64,000 bases of DNA from Ustilago trichophora (lineage: Eukaryota; Basidiomycota; Ustilaginomycetes; Ustilaginales; Ustilaginaceae). Each line of letters opens with the position of its first letter. The first letter of the stretch is position 1. The notes below the pieces were generated by a model, which saw only the letters and a program-made list of their open reading frames with translations, had not been told where the DNA came from and made no database searches. Location: NCBI GenBank assembly GCA_900323505.1, contig OOIN01000008.1, positions 186,001 to 250,000 of the forward strand, written 5' to 3'. Positions 11,401-21,654 of this stretch are shown piece by piece. The position numbers and the translations under genes were made by a program.

Positions 11401-12913
11401 AAGAACAGCGGTGGGCTCTCAGGACAATCGGGGTTTGCGGATGCGGACGTGCGAAAAAGGCCAGTCCGCGCGTCGAATGTCGCTTGGCCAGCGCGAAAAG
11501 TGCTGAATTTCGTGTGGATTTTTCCATCGGTTCCAAGTCATGTCTGTGCGCCTTTTTTTTCGCTTGCCTTTTCTCCTCGCGGATCGCCCAGTGTGCGCTC
11601 AATCTCGTTGGCCAACGCTTTGGAGCCATCCATCAAATGTCTGGCTGGCTGATGAAGGCTTTGCGCAGCACAGATAGTGGCACACCCATTGTACCGTCCC
11701 ACTTTGTTGCTCTGCCAAAGTGCCAGCTCCTTTCCGCGCCCACTTTCCTTCCATCATGCTCGGCCAAGTTTCTCCGGGCGAAATTGTACCAACTGAAAGG
11801 TCGCAGAGAAGCGAAATGGACCGCGTCTACATACCTTTGTGATCGATGTGCGTCTGTGGAATCTTGACTCGACTCCGCTGGTGTCTTCTTGAGGGTCTGA
11901 AACAGAGCAAAAGGCATCTTGCCGTTCGCGTTGACGGGCGGGACAAAGTCGGCAGGCGCTTGTGGTAGTGCTGCTTTGCGTTGCGTGCCGTTGGCGGCAG
12001 TGCTTGGGCCTCGTCGTTTGGGGTTGGGAGCTTGGATGGGCACGTCCGTCAAGACAGGATTGAGGGGAGGGTAGGCAGAATCTGCTGGCAGAGTGGGCGG
12101 AGGACCCATGACTTCTGTCCGTAATTCGTCGCCCTCGAGTGGCACATTGCGACTGGTGCTTGGGGTCAAAAGAGCTGTGATTATCGGTGGTTGCGTGCCA
12201 GTTGCAGTGGCAACGGCAGCAGCGGTAGCAATTTTCTGTGCTGGAGGTGCATCCGATGTTGTCCTGCTCGACGCGCCGACGAGCCCACCTGCCAGTGGTG
12301 ACGGGGCCTGAGCTGAGACTGCAGCGACAGGCTGTGTTTCTGTTGGCGCACTTGTTTCGGAGCTTGCTTTGATACTGGCGTCTGGTGATGGTGACGCTGC
12401 TGATGCGGATGCTGGTTCTTGCGGCGCTTGCATCTCTACATCTTCAAGGGATGTTGCAGAGTTTCCAGCTTTCAAAGACGACCCAGCCTGTTCTTCTGTC
12501 GGTGTCTCTGTTGGCAGAGATGCTGGCGTCGACATCTGGCGCTGTGCTTCGCGCAGACTTGCTGCCTTTGCCTTTACGGCAAGCTCGAACCAATTCGACG
12601 AACGAGACGTGGTTGTCGTCGAAACGAGTCCCGTTGGCGTCATGGGACTGTGAATGCTCGCACCGAGCACTCTCCTGCGTTGTTGTAATGATTCCTGCCT
12701 GCTGAGAGACTCGGGGGTTTTTGGATTCTCTTCCCCAGCTGATTTGTGGTTGTTCTCGCGATCCTGTTCTTTGAAAGCGTTATGAGTCGTAAGATCGGAG
12801 ACTGCGGGCTGGCTGCGGTCGCTAGCAAAGCCTTGTGTGCTCTCGTGTGCTCTATGGAGATGAGGGTGCTCTGGCGATCTGTCTATGGATGGCGCGAACG
12901 GCAAAGGTAGCAT
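8407..12913 (-). CDS. Rco1-like double-PHD protein (Rpd3S/Clr6-II HDAC complex)
   Basis: About 1306 residues from two exons: 12913-11835 and 11248-8407. The intron 11834-11249 (586 nt) has donor GTATGT and acceptor GCAG, and the phase matches (AG|C gives Ser). The start is the ATG at 12913; no in-frame ATG lies further upstream. PHD1 is at about residues 608-683 (DFCETCGGHGRFVCCDGC ... FCNVC, with an insertion before the last Cys pair). A conserved linker with NPKSFQLP follows, and an atypical second PHD is at about 773-862 (CFRCGG, CDFCPLHWHIDC, CPAH). This PHD1-linker-PHD2 order is that of Rco1/Cph1, which target the small Rpd3/Clr6 deacetylase complex to methylated nucleosomes. The N-terminal 550 residues are Ala/Pro/Ser-rich and likely disordered; the C-terminus has a short charged helix. 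Confidence 0.78.
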
Positions 12914-13917
12914 GCCCTTCAGAATCTGTCTCGGACACTTGTCGATGTGGATGCCAGATGGTCGTGATTCTCTGCAGGATAGGCTATTCTCCGAGAATAA
13001 CGTTTTCTTGCTATTGTATGATGAATGTTCCTTCGACCAGATTCGAGCCCTACGGTGTCCGAACGGTACAAATCTCGATTTGGGGTCCGTTACGAAAAGC
13101 AACGGGTGGGACCGTACGTCGAGTGTCCTTTAGCCATGAGCTCCCTCCGTGAGCTCTCCGATTGTGAAAGAGAGTCCACAGCCGATACCGTGCGGTTCTG
13201 ATTCAGAATGATACTTGTATTTGTAGATCCTGATCCGATTCAGTCGCGGTTTCGCAATCGATGTTTTGCCCGACCTGGCTGTGAACTTTGATGCTTGCCT
13301 GCAGAGCCAATTCAGTCTGCCCGTGTGTATCGATGTGAAAGCCTTCGTAGCGCCGACTTTTGGATATCCCTGAATGCGAGAATGTGGACGGACCTTGTAC
13401 TTGGAGGAGGCGGATCGCGTTGGATGACGAAAGATAGATGGAGGATATCACAAACCCAACCTTTGGCTAAGCGGCTGGCTCGCGTCTTGGGGGGGAAATT
13501 TTTGGACCCCGATTTCCGACCGCGCAACGATTCACGAGACGCGAAAATGAGTCTCCTTGTCGAAGAGAGAGGGGCGAGGAGGCAAAGCGACTCAACCGCA
13601 CGGCGCGAACGACACACAGACAATGCGTGAATGTGGCATCGGGAGGTGCAGCAATCACTCCCTCTTTGCCCCAATTGCCACTGTCGGCACCGCCACTCAC
13701 TGGAACAGCACGTGTCTTCAGACGTCAGCATCTTATAGCACAATTGGTGGATGTCATTGATTCCCTTCGTAGAGTTGGGCTTGTCCACATCATCCTGGTA
13801 TGGCATTTATCATGTCACATGGCTACAGTGTTGTGCGACGAATGATGACATGTTCCTCAATAGAATTGCCCCGATCGCAAAATCCAGTCTCCCGTCGTAT
13901 ATCTGCAGCATAAGGTG
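12914..13917. other. intergenic region between COG1 and the PHD gene
   Basis: Contains the 3' flank of COG1 and the upstream region of the Rco1-like gene, both on the minus strand. The open frame continues a little upstream of the 12913 ATG but without another ATG. No other gene supported. Confidence 0.55.
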
Positions 13918-16900
13918 TTAACGGACAGGAAGTGGCGAGAACCGTTCTACCTTCTTTCGCGACACTGTGAGGATGGGCTTGACCTGTCCGGTTGCGGAAG
14001 CTGGCTCTGCCCGTGAGAGCACCATCTCTGTCGTGACTGAGCCCTGTTGTGATGCGGTTGATGTGGTGGCAAGAGCGAGCACGAGAGGCGATAGCGCCAA
14101 ACGAATGCGGTGGAGGCTGGCGTCTGTAGCAATGTGCTTGCCCAGGCTTGCAGCGTCACACGTCACCAGTGACCGTAGTGCAGCAATGTCCTTGGCGGAA
14201 ACTCCTTCGCTTGTCACGACGCCCTCCAAAATGTCGCGAACCTGCTCTGCCAGCTCAGGACCCGCGAGCGCCGGTCCAAGCTGAACGATGGACTCGGAGA
14301 GCATGGTCAGAGCGTATAGCAGCGAGGTTGACACTGACGACTCTGTCGCGTCTGGAACAGCCTGACTGTCGGCGCTGGCCTTGAGCATGGCCGAAATACG
14401 CTGCTCAAGCTGAGGTCTCCAAATGTGCTTCAAGGCGGCTTTGACCGGCTGTCGAGACTTGGTGCTGGCTTCCTTGGTCGAAGTGGTGGTGGCGAGCACA
14501 GCAATGAGTCGCATCACGAGCGAAGTCGATATCGAGACACCGTTCGCGACACCCGTCTCTGCTGTTGACTCTGCCTGCTCTAGCATGTCGGTCAGTCCTT
14601 TCTCGACCTCTTCCCGGGAAGAAGCAAGGATGGAATCGAACTTTGCTTGAATGGAACTGCTTGCTTCAGCAAACCTTTCGTCCGCCTCCAGCTCTCGTTG
14701 ATACAAATGCAGTTCTGCCGAGAGTGTCGCCAATGGGGTCTCGTAGAGGCTCGCCAAACGGTCCACCTGTTGTGATCGACCTGAGACGTGGTCTTGAAGG
14801 GTCGCAGCAAAGGCGTGGCTTGCTTTTGTCGGGCTTGCAACTTTGTCTGCGCTTCGACTTGAGCCTGGAGCAGCTTCGACCTCGATTGAGTGAAAAAGTG
14901 CAACAAGAGGTGGATCGACATGAAGAGAGGCGTTGTCTTGAGGTTTCGACCCAGGCTGCAAGGAAGCTACCAACTGCTCTGCGTTAGAGAGCAGCTCCTG
15001 ACCGGCATGTTGAAGCTTCTGCTCCATGAGATGCACTAGACGCTCTTGCAGGATCGAGTCAGTGGCCTCTTCGAGTTGTTGCAATTCAGCATGGACCTTT
15101 GTCTCTGCCTCCTTATGACGCTCGTCTTTCGATCCTTCAGCACCGACAAGTTTGCGCGAAACAATACGGTGTGCTCGATGTAGAGCAAGGCGGAGCGACC
15201 TTCTGACGAGAGCCAGCTCACTGACGTCGCTCAGCTCCAAGAGCAACGAGCGCAGAGTGTCTGGAGCGGTGCTTCCCGACGCGCCAATGATGACTTCGCG
15301 TGCTTTGGTCGACCAGGAAGACAGCTCGGCGAGGACGTGGCCTGGTGCTTTTGATTCCTGGCCCTCGAGATCAAGGAATGGCGCAAAGCTCCACAGAGAT
15401 GGTGGGAGGAGGCGCAAAAGGACGCGTGCGCTCGGCAAAGCCTGGATCACGCTGATTGTTGACACTCGCAGTGGCCGACTCTGTTCTGTTCGCACCTGAT
15501 TCGGCGCTGCCTCGGGCGCGACCTCTGTCGTACCTTCAGTGGTTGGCAAGCCGTGACTCGACCTTCTGCGAAGAGCTCGCAGGGCAGCGGCACTTTGGCG
15601 CGCCGTTTGACCATCGCTGTTCGAAGTAGGATGTGGCAGCAGAAATGTGCGCTCCGAGGTGGGAGATGTGGATGGGTTCGCACTGACGGTAAAGTTGGCA
15701 GAGTCGGTGATCGTGGTGAGCAAGTCTAGCAGCAAGGGCCGTGATGAGGAGCTCGCTTCTGACTTGGGCGGTAGCATGAAGATCTGAACGGCGTGTTGCA
15801 GCGTCCGAGCGAAGAGTGTGACCAGCTGGGCTATTGTCTGAGACGCCTGTGCCGCTCTGCCTTGTTCTCCTTCATATGCTGCTTTAAGTTCTCGGTTGGT
15901 GGTCCCTTGTCGACGCTCGCCACGGTGATGTTGGGTGTGGCCTGTCTTTCTTCTGTGCAGCATCCGACGCATCGCTGTCAGCCTTTGAGACAGAAGTAGA
16001 TGAACAGCCTGGTCGAGCTTGGTGCCATCGATGAGCATGAGGGCAGCGAGCTGATCCACCACTGCCATCGACTCGATGTCAGCATCCGACAGAAGAGTAA
16101 CGGCGCGATGCACAATCTGCTTGCGCATGGGCAGCATGCTTTGCCATTGCTTTTCGATGAACGGAAAGGCCTTCTTGACGTTGACTTTGAGCAAAGACAC
16201 GGCTTCGGATGCTGAGCTGACGCCTTCTTCGCCCTCGGTGGTCAATGCTGACTGTGCATCTGAGAGCGGGGCAGTGTCGATGAGATCCCACCAGGTGGCC
16301 CTGGTAAGCATGAAAGCCCAGGCAGCTTGTAACGTCTTTCCCTTTTCGATCGACTTCCAGACGTACTCGGGTGCGTCCATAATGAGACGCAACGAAGCGC
16401 CGAGCACATAGATCGCCTCTTGTTGGAGGGACGAAGCGTCGACGTCTGGCACGGCGGGCAGATGCTGAGTCGGCAAGAAGCTTCTGCGTCTACTGGCTTT
16501 CTTGGATGACTCTCTTGTCTCCTCTGCAAGAGCAGCTGATCTGACGCCTTGCGAGAGATCATCAAGTCTCTGTGATAGCTGACTTGAGCTGCCAGCCATG
16601 TCGATGATGGTATTGGCGGTGCCGAGCAGATCCTCGTAGCGCTGACCTACAAGGGCTCTCAGCTCTTCCTGCTTGCCTAGTGCAGTACTCCTGACAGCGC
16701 GCTCGTATGCTTCGACTTCCTTGACCGTCAGAGAGCGGAAGAGGGTATCCGGCTCTGTGCCGAAGGGGTCGAAGCCTGTGGCCTGGAAGATGCGACTTGC
16801 TTCGTTAGGCACTGATGTCCGCCTCGGCAGTCTATCTGTTGAGAATGGTGCATCGATGCCGGTGCTGGCGGAGCTGGAGGTGAGCGAAGCGTTGGTACGA

Positions 16901-17016
16901 GCATGTCGTGCACGTCCATGTCTGGCGGGTGTGGTCGGCGCGGACGATGCTCCAGCCGTCTCGCCGTTGGCACCGCCTGTAGAGCCATCAGGATGCCGCT
17001 GTGTGCTGGCGGACAT
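13918..17016 (-). CDS. COG1: conserved oligomeric Golgi complex subunit 1
   Basis: 1032 residues, intronless; ATG at 17016. The segment at about residues 90-165 (LFRSLTVKEVEAYERAVRS, then EELRALVGQRYEDLLGTANT) is the N-terminal COG1/Vps51-type helical signature; the rest is largely helical, with Ala/Ser-rich insertions. COG1 belongs to lobe A of the eight-subunit COG tether, which captures retrograde vesicles at the Golgi and is required for keeping glycosyltransferases in place. The first 60 residues are low-complexity. The protein is somewhat longer than animal COG1 because of disordered inserts. It is transcribed away from the cyclophilin gene; the start codons lie 311 nt apart. Confidence 0.85.
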   Translation of the reverse strand: MSASTQRHPDGSTGGANGETAGASSAPTTPARHGRARHARTNASLTSSSASTGIDAPFSTDRLPRRTSVPNEASRIFQATGFDPFGTEPDTLFRSLTVKEVEAYERAVRSTALGKQEELRALVGQRYEDLLGTANTIIDMAGSSSQLSQRLDDLSQGVRSAALAEETRESSKKASRRRSFLPTQHLPAVPDVDASSLQQEAIYVLGASLRLIMDAPEYVWKSIEKGKTLQAAWAFMLTRATWWDLIDTAPLSDAQSALTTEGEEGVSSASEAVSLLKVNVKKAFPFIEKQWQSMLPMRKQIVHRAVTLLSDADIESMAVVDQLAALMLIDGTKLDQAVHLLLSQRLTAMRRMLHRRKTGHTQHHRGERRQGTTNRELKAAYEGEQGRAAQASQTIAQLVTLFARTLQHAVQIFMLPPKSEASSSSRPLLLDLLTTITDSANFTVSANPSTSPTSERTFLLPHPTSNSDGQTARQSAAALRALRRRSSHGLPTTEGTTEVAPEAAPNQVRTEQSRPLRVSTISVIQALPSARVLLRLLPPSLWSFAPFLDLEGQESKAPGHVLAELSSWSTKAREVIIGASGSTAPDTLRSLLLELSDVSELALVRRSLRLALHRAHRIVSRKLVGAEGSKDERHKEAETKVHAELQQLEEATDSILQERLVHLMEQKLQHAGQELLSNAEQLVASLQPGSKPQDNASLHVDPPLVALFHSIEVEAAPGSSRSADKVASPTKASHAFAATLQDHVSGRSQQVDRLASLYETPLATLSAELHLYQRELEADERFAEASSSIQAKFDSILASSREEVEKGLTDMLEQAESTAETGVANGVSISTSLVMRLIAVLATTTSTKEASTKSRQPVKAALKHIWRPQLEQRISAMLKASADSQAVPDATESSVSTSLLYALTMLSESIVQLGPALAGPELAEQVRDILEGVVTSEGVSAKDIAALRSLVTCDAASLGKHIATDASLHRIRLALSPLVLALATTSTASQQGSVTTEMVLSRAEPASATGQVKPILTVSRKKVERFSPLPVR

Positions 17017-17327
17017 GATGACGGTGACACCCTCCGCCTCGATTCGGTGTCAGGAAAAGACAGCGTAGAAGATGGCGAGTGGGTGTTGGATGACAAGAAG
17101 AAAGGCCGGTTGCAACGTGTTGCAACAACTGTGGAAATATCGAAAGCGTGTCTGTGCGAGTATTGCTCGGCTCCGGATTTTGGATTGGACCCTGGCAAGC
17201 ACATGTTGAGCCAAAAGAGCGCGTTTCTGTTGCATACAGTACTTTACTTCCTCCACACTTTGGACTTGACAAGATCTTCTTTCTTTTCGCTCCAAAGCAC
17301 ACCAGCATCTCTCTACGTCGCACAGCC
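17017..17327. promoter_or_regulatory. bidirectional promoter COG1 / PPIL1-type cyclophilin
   Basis: 311 nt separate the two divergent ATGs, so both promoters and leaders must share this space. It contains TACAGTACT at about 17235. No TATA box stands out. Confidence 0.5.
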
Positions 17328-17902
17328 ATGTCGATACCAGGCAAAGACAGTGGTGCTGTCGTACTCGACACATCGATGGGCCGCATCTTCTGTGAGCTTT
17401 ATTGGAAGCACGCGCCCAAGACATGCGCCAACTTTTACCAGCTTGCCAAGCAGGGCTTTTACGACGGCATCATCTTCCACCGTGTCATCAGCGACTTTAT
17501 GATCCAGACTGGCGATCCCACCGGGACCGGTTCAGGAGGAGCATCGATCTATGGCGGAGCTTTCGAGGACGAGATCCATCCTGAGCTTCGCTTCGTCGGT
17601 GCGGGTATCCTGGCGATGGCCAATGCTGGACCCAACACAAATCGCAGCCAATTCTTCGTCACATTAGCACCGACGCCGTTCTTGGATGGCAAGCATACCA
17701 TCTTTGGTCGTATCTCGGATGGTATGCACGCTGTTCGTGAGATCGGAGCTGCCGAGACCAAAGACGACAGGTGAGTTCTTGCCGCTTCCGCAATCGGGGT
17801 AACGAGTAGATTGCTGACCACATTTCTGGTGGCCCTTCCTTCTTCCGACGCCGAAACAGGCCACGAGAGGAGATCAAGATCGTTCGAGCGACGGTCATCT
17901 GA
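17328..17902 (+). CDS. CYP1: PPIL1-type spliceosomal cyclophilin (peptidyl-prolyl isomerase)
   Basis: 161 residues from exons 17328-17770 and 17860-17902; the 89-nt intron has donor GTGAGT and acceptor ACAG, and the junction codon AG|G keeps frame. Compact single-domain cyclophilin. The segments ELYWKHAPKTCANFYQLA, FHRVISDFMIQTGDPTGTG, GAGILAMANAGPNTNRSQFF and LDGKHTIFGRI hold the active-site Arg-Phe-Met-Gln-Phe-His set. The LYWKHAPKTC stretch and the short C-terminus ending RPREEIKIV place it with PPIL1/Cyp1, which binds the SKIP/Prp45 region in the activated spliceosome and isomerises X-Pro bonds. No targeting signal. The symbol follows the family name used in Ustilago and is tentative. Confidence 0.92.
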
Positions 17903-18591
17903 CCTGAACACTTGTCGACGAATCCGACTCGCACAAAGACGAGACTCAACTCCAACTTGAAGATACCACGAACGACGAATACAAGATGATTTTGCAGCCT
18001 CGATTTTTTTGCAGACTTTTCCGAGCGACCTTTTCTCATCATGAGAATGCGAGCAAAAGCAACTCTGAGTCGACTATCGCGCGAAGGGCTCAAGCCTTTC
18101 TAGCTCAGCAGCTGAGACTACTCAAGAGGACGTCGTCCAGCCAGTCGTTCCAAACCAACAGAGCCAGATCGTTGCAGGTCGAATCGCAGATCTCGCACTA
18201 AGAGCAGCAGCATGGCAGAGTCTCAATGTCGATGGAACGCCACACATCACGACAAGCACACGCGAAAGACAGTCTTTTAGCACAGGTTGGTATGATGCCT
18301 GGATGTTGCGTAGCTGGCGGAGCCCTGTTCTGACCGCCGAGCCCATGGTGGTAGTAGTAGTACAAGGATGAACACAAAGAAAAAGAAAAACGAGAAGACA
18401 AGACAGAGAAGGGGAGAAGAAGTGTGCGGAAAGTCGCAGAGATAGCGCGATGCAGACGAGCTGCGACATCTATCGTGATAGTCCTAAACGAAGACTGGGC
18501 ATGGTAGCCACGCCAACGCTAGAGAATGGAGGTGGTGGTGATAGTACAGTGGAGATGCGGGACGGGAAACGTGCGACGAAGATCGACACGC
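17903..18591. other. intergenic region between cyclophilin and H2A (convergent)
   Basis: Space between two stop codons, longer than needed for two 3' UTRs. It holds one suggestive open frame without a start codon (see 18069-18371). Nothing else supported. Confidence 0.5.
18069..18371 (+). other. possible unannotated coding exon, no ATG
   Basis: An open frame of 100 codons ending in TGA at 18369. Its amino-acid pattern looks protein-like (for example the segment IVAGRIADLALRAAAWQ), but it has no ATG. An ATG at 18041 opens an Arg-rich, acid-poor start (MRMRAKATLSRLSRE) like a mitochondrial presequence, in a frame one base off; it stops at 18101. No GT..AG intron joins the two. It could be a small mitochondrial protein gene with a one-base sequence error, a decayed gene, or chance. 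The opposite strand is also open here. Confidence 0.25.
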
Positions 18592-19099
18592 TTAGATGTC
18601 CTGCGAGCCACCAGCCTTCTTGGGCTTGCCCGACTTGGCGGGGAGGAGCTCGGACTGGATGAAGGGAAGGACACCACCCTGGGAGATGGTGACACCACCA
18701 AGGAGCTTGTTGAGCTCCTCGTCGTTGCGGATGGCGAGCTGAAGGTGACGGGGAATGATACGCGACTTCTTGTTGTCACGGGCAGCGTTACCAGCAAGCT
18801 CGAGGATCTCGGCAGCCAAGTACTCGAGGACGGCAGCGAGGTAGACTAACAGAAGCAAAAAAGGGAAAATGAAGAGAACGCGTTAGTCGAACGGTTCGTG
18901 GCAGGTATGAACGAGATGTGTGAAAAGCAAGGCAAAACTTACCGGGAGCACCGGCACCGACACGCTGAGCGTAGTTGCCCTTTCGCAAGAGACGGTGGAT
19001 ACGACCGACGGGGAACTGGAGACCAGCCTTGGCCGAACGGGACTGCGACTTGGAAGAGGCGTCACCAGCCTTTCCACCAGACTTGCCACCGGAAGACAT
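18592..19099 (-). CDS. histone H2A
   Basis: 136 residues from exons 19099-18943 and 18845-18592; the 97-nt intron has donor GTAAGT and acceptor TTAG, and splits the Val of the [12 protein letters not shown] helix (G|TC). Core histone: [15 protein letters not shown], the L1 region [16 protein letters not shown], and [14 protein letters not shown] (acidic patch residues) are intact. The C-terminus is GGSQDI, so it carries the SQ-acidic-hydrophobic motif that is phosphorylated by ATM/ATR-type kinases in H2A.X; fungi usually use their canonical H2A for this. It is divergently paired with H2B. No other H2A gene is in view. Confidence 0.97.
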
Positions 19100-20596
19100 T
19101 GTTGTAGATAAAGTTAGAAAGGGGAGGTTAAGGGTTGGGGTTGAGAGTTGATGGTTGTCGTGAGACTTGAGGAGCGAATGGACGATGGGAAGAAGAAGAC
19201 TAAAAAGAGAGGGGAGGCCAAAGGTATGCAGCCGATTCGGACCAAGGGTTTTATCGTCTTTGGGAGGGTTGGTTGGGTGCGAACAGTGCGTGGCTCAGCT
19301 GTGCCGCCCACAGAGCGACTGGCAACGCAACACTTTCCTGCTGCACTGCACTGCGCAGCACGGCGCGACGCGACTTTGTCGCTGTTGCTGCTGCTGCAGA
19401 AGCACTCCGACCACAGAGCACACACGCACGCAACACCCAAGGAATTAGACATTGCGAACGCCATTTTTCGAAAGTGCAGCAGTAACAGCCATTTCCTGCA
19501 GCGCAATTCAGCCTTTTTGCGTCATGACAGAAAAAGACACACACAACAACGCGTTGATCCGCAAGCCTAAGACATTGGGAACGGAATAATTTTCCACGTC
19601 TTTTGGCGTTCAATCGCCCACCACAGCGATTTACAGCCTTCGAAAGGCTTTGCCACGTCAGCGCTTCCAATAATACAGGCTTCGAAGGCTTCAACTGCCT
19701 CGTCCCACATTCCTCACTCAGCCTTCAACCAACAGCCTAGCGAAATCATGGTCTCAATTCGAGCCTTTGTTCTCGTCGCTTGCGCCTTTGTCAACAGTTA
19801 GAGTAGAACGTACTTCCTGCTCTAACTCTTCTCATGGTAGCCATGTACCGTAGACGTGATCGAATTCATGTAAACCACCTTTGCTGAATAGAGACTGGCC
19901 GTGATGATTACTAGAGCCAAGAATGCTGTCGAGGAGCAGTCAACCCTCTAATGTAATAGAGTCGACGAAGCCCGCAAATGTACAAATGTTTTTTGAGCCG
20001 AGGACAGAGGACGGCGATAGAGTGGAAATAGAGCACCGACTAGGGCTTGAAACTACGGACCGCAGAAATAAGGGCTTCGTCGCCCTTTGAGCGAGATTGA
20101 TGTTCGGTCCCACTGAAAGCCTTGAGAATTGCATTTCAGCTTGCAGAGCGCGTTGTTTGCACTGCGCTGCCCTGGCCCTTGATTTTTTTGGAATTTTTCT
20201 TGTAAATCGGAAATTCCGCTCCTCTGCTCAGCCGCCCTGCGATTTTGCTGTGTAAAGAAGAGAGACGCGTGCGCGCTCGGGCTGAGTTACACACTGCACA
20301 GTGCAGAAGCACACAGCAATCGCAACCGTAGAAGCACAGCTGCTGCTGCTGCGCGTCTGACATTTGTTGCGTGGTGTGTCAATGCGCTGGAGAGAGAGAG
20401 AGAGAGATAGACGCGCTCTACGTCTGCTGTGTGCGTTGAGGGTCACGCCCAGATTTGGTTTATAACCTAGACCTTCCAGTCGACACTCAACTTCGGACCC
20501 TCTTCTTTCTCTCCCTTCTCCTCATCCGTCAAGTCTTTCAACTTTCCATCCAACCCAACCCATCTCACCAACAAACCCCCTTTTACTCTATTCAAC
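19100..20596. promoter_or_regulatory. shared H2A/H2B divergent promoter region
   Basis: 1.5 kb between the two histone start codons. A TTTATAA element at 20459-20465 lies 132 nt before the H2B ATG and is followed by a pyrimidine-rich, ATG-free stretch, so it is a fair TATA candidate. Co-regulation of the pair in S phase is expected from other fungi; I see no known histone element that I can name with certainty. Confidence 0.5.
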
Positions 20597-21025
20597 ATGC
20601 CCCCCAAGCCCGCTGAGAAGAAGCCCTCCTCCACCGCCGGTAAGGCTCCCGCCTCGTCCGCTGGCAAGGCCCCCTCTGAGGCTGCCAAGAAGACCTCCAA
20701 GGCTCCCGCCAAGTCTGGTGACAAGAAGAAGGCCACCAAGGTCCGCAAGGAGACTTACTCGACCTACATCTACCGTGTCCTCAAGCAGGTTCACCCCGAC
20801 ACTGGTATCTCGAACAAGGCCATGGCCATTCTCAACTCGTTCGTCCAGGACATCTTTGAGCGCATCGCTACCGAGGCCTCGAAGCTCGCTTCCTACAACA
20901 AGAAGTCGACCATCTCGTCGCGAGAGATCCAGACCGCCGTCCGCCTCATCCTCCCCGGTGAGCTTTCCAAGCACGCCATCTCGGAAGGTACCAAGTCGGT
21001 CACCAAGTTCTCCTCGTCCAAGTAA
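20597..21025 (+). CDS. histone H2B
   Basis: 142 residues, intronless. The Lys/Ala/Ser/Pro-rich tail (about 45 residues) is followed by the histone fold: [37 protein letters not shown] and [19 protein letters not shown] are the standard helices. The C-terminal helix [13 protein letters not shown] carries the Lys (in GTKSVTK) that is monoubiquitylated in fungi. Highly expressed codon pattern (C-ending codons). Pairs with H2A in the nucleosome; the two genes are divergent. Confidence 0.98.
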   Translation: MPPKPAEKKPSSTAGKAPASSAGKAPSEAAKKTSKAPAKSGDKKKATKVRKETYSTYIYRVLKQVHPDTGISNKAMAILNSFVQDIFERIATEASKLASYNKKSTISSREIQTAVRLILPGELSKHAISEGTKSVTKFSSSK

Positions 21026-21654
21026 GCGTGTCCCGCTTCAAAGAACTTGATCCGGTCCTCCCTCTTCATCCCTACACTCTCTCGGCCCGACGCGTCCGGT
21101 GCAGCGCGTCGTGGTGTCCTCCGAGTAGCTTTCCAGCTACGATCCAGCCCAAACCACCCTTCGACTTGCGGAAGCCAACGCGTCCCTCGTCAATCTTTTC
21201 TCTCTTTTCTTCTTTTTTTTTCTTCTCTTGGTCGCCTTGTATCTCTTCTGTACTTTTACCGCCAGCGCTAGCATCTACCCCCCCTCAGATATATCCAGCA
21301 GCAATCTGAGCATATCGGTCTCAAAACATAATCTTTTTCTCGTGTGGTGTGCGCTTCGAGGTGTGTCATTTTGAGAGTGTTGAGAGTGTTGGTTGTCAGA
21401 CGCGTTGAAATCGGGCAGAGAAAGGTGCAGTCGCGTTGCCTCTTGTGCATCGGGGTTGAGGCGATGCAGCGAGGGTGAGGTTTGGTGTGCAAGGCTAAGC
21501 TAACAACTGGCTTTGTAATGCTGAAGCAAGCGGTAAGCGCAGACGGAGTTGTACACAGGCATGCTTGTCTGGAATCCAACGACGAACGATGTGAGGGGAA
21601 GGGTACAAATACAAGAGGAACAAATGACAAGTGTGACGTTTTCTTTTGGCTCGA
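21026..21654. other. convergent intergenic region H2B / VPS24
   Basis: 629 nt between two stop codons. T-rich tract near 21200-21230 fits the H2B 3' UTR. No gene supported. Confidence 0.6.
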
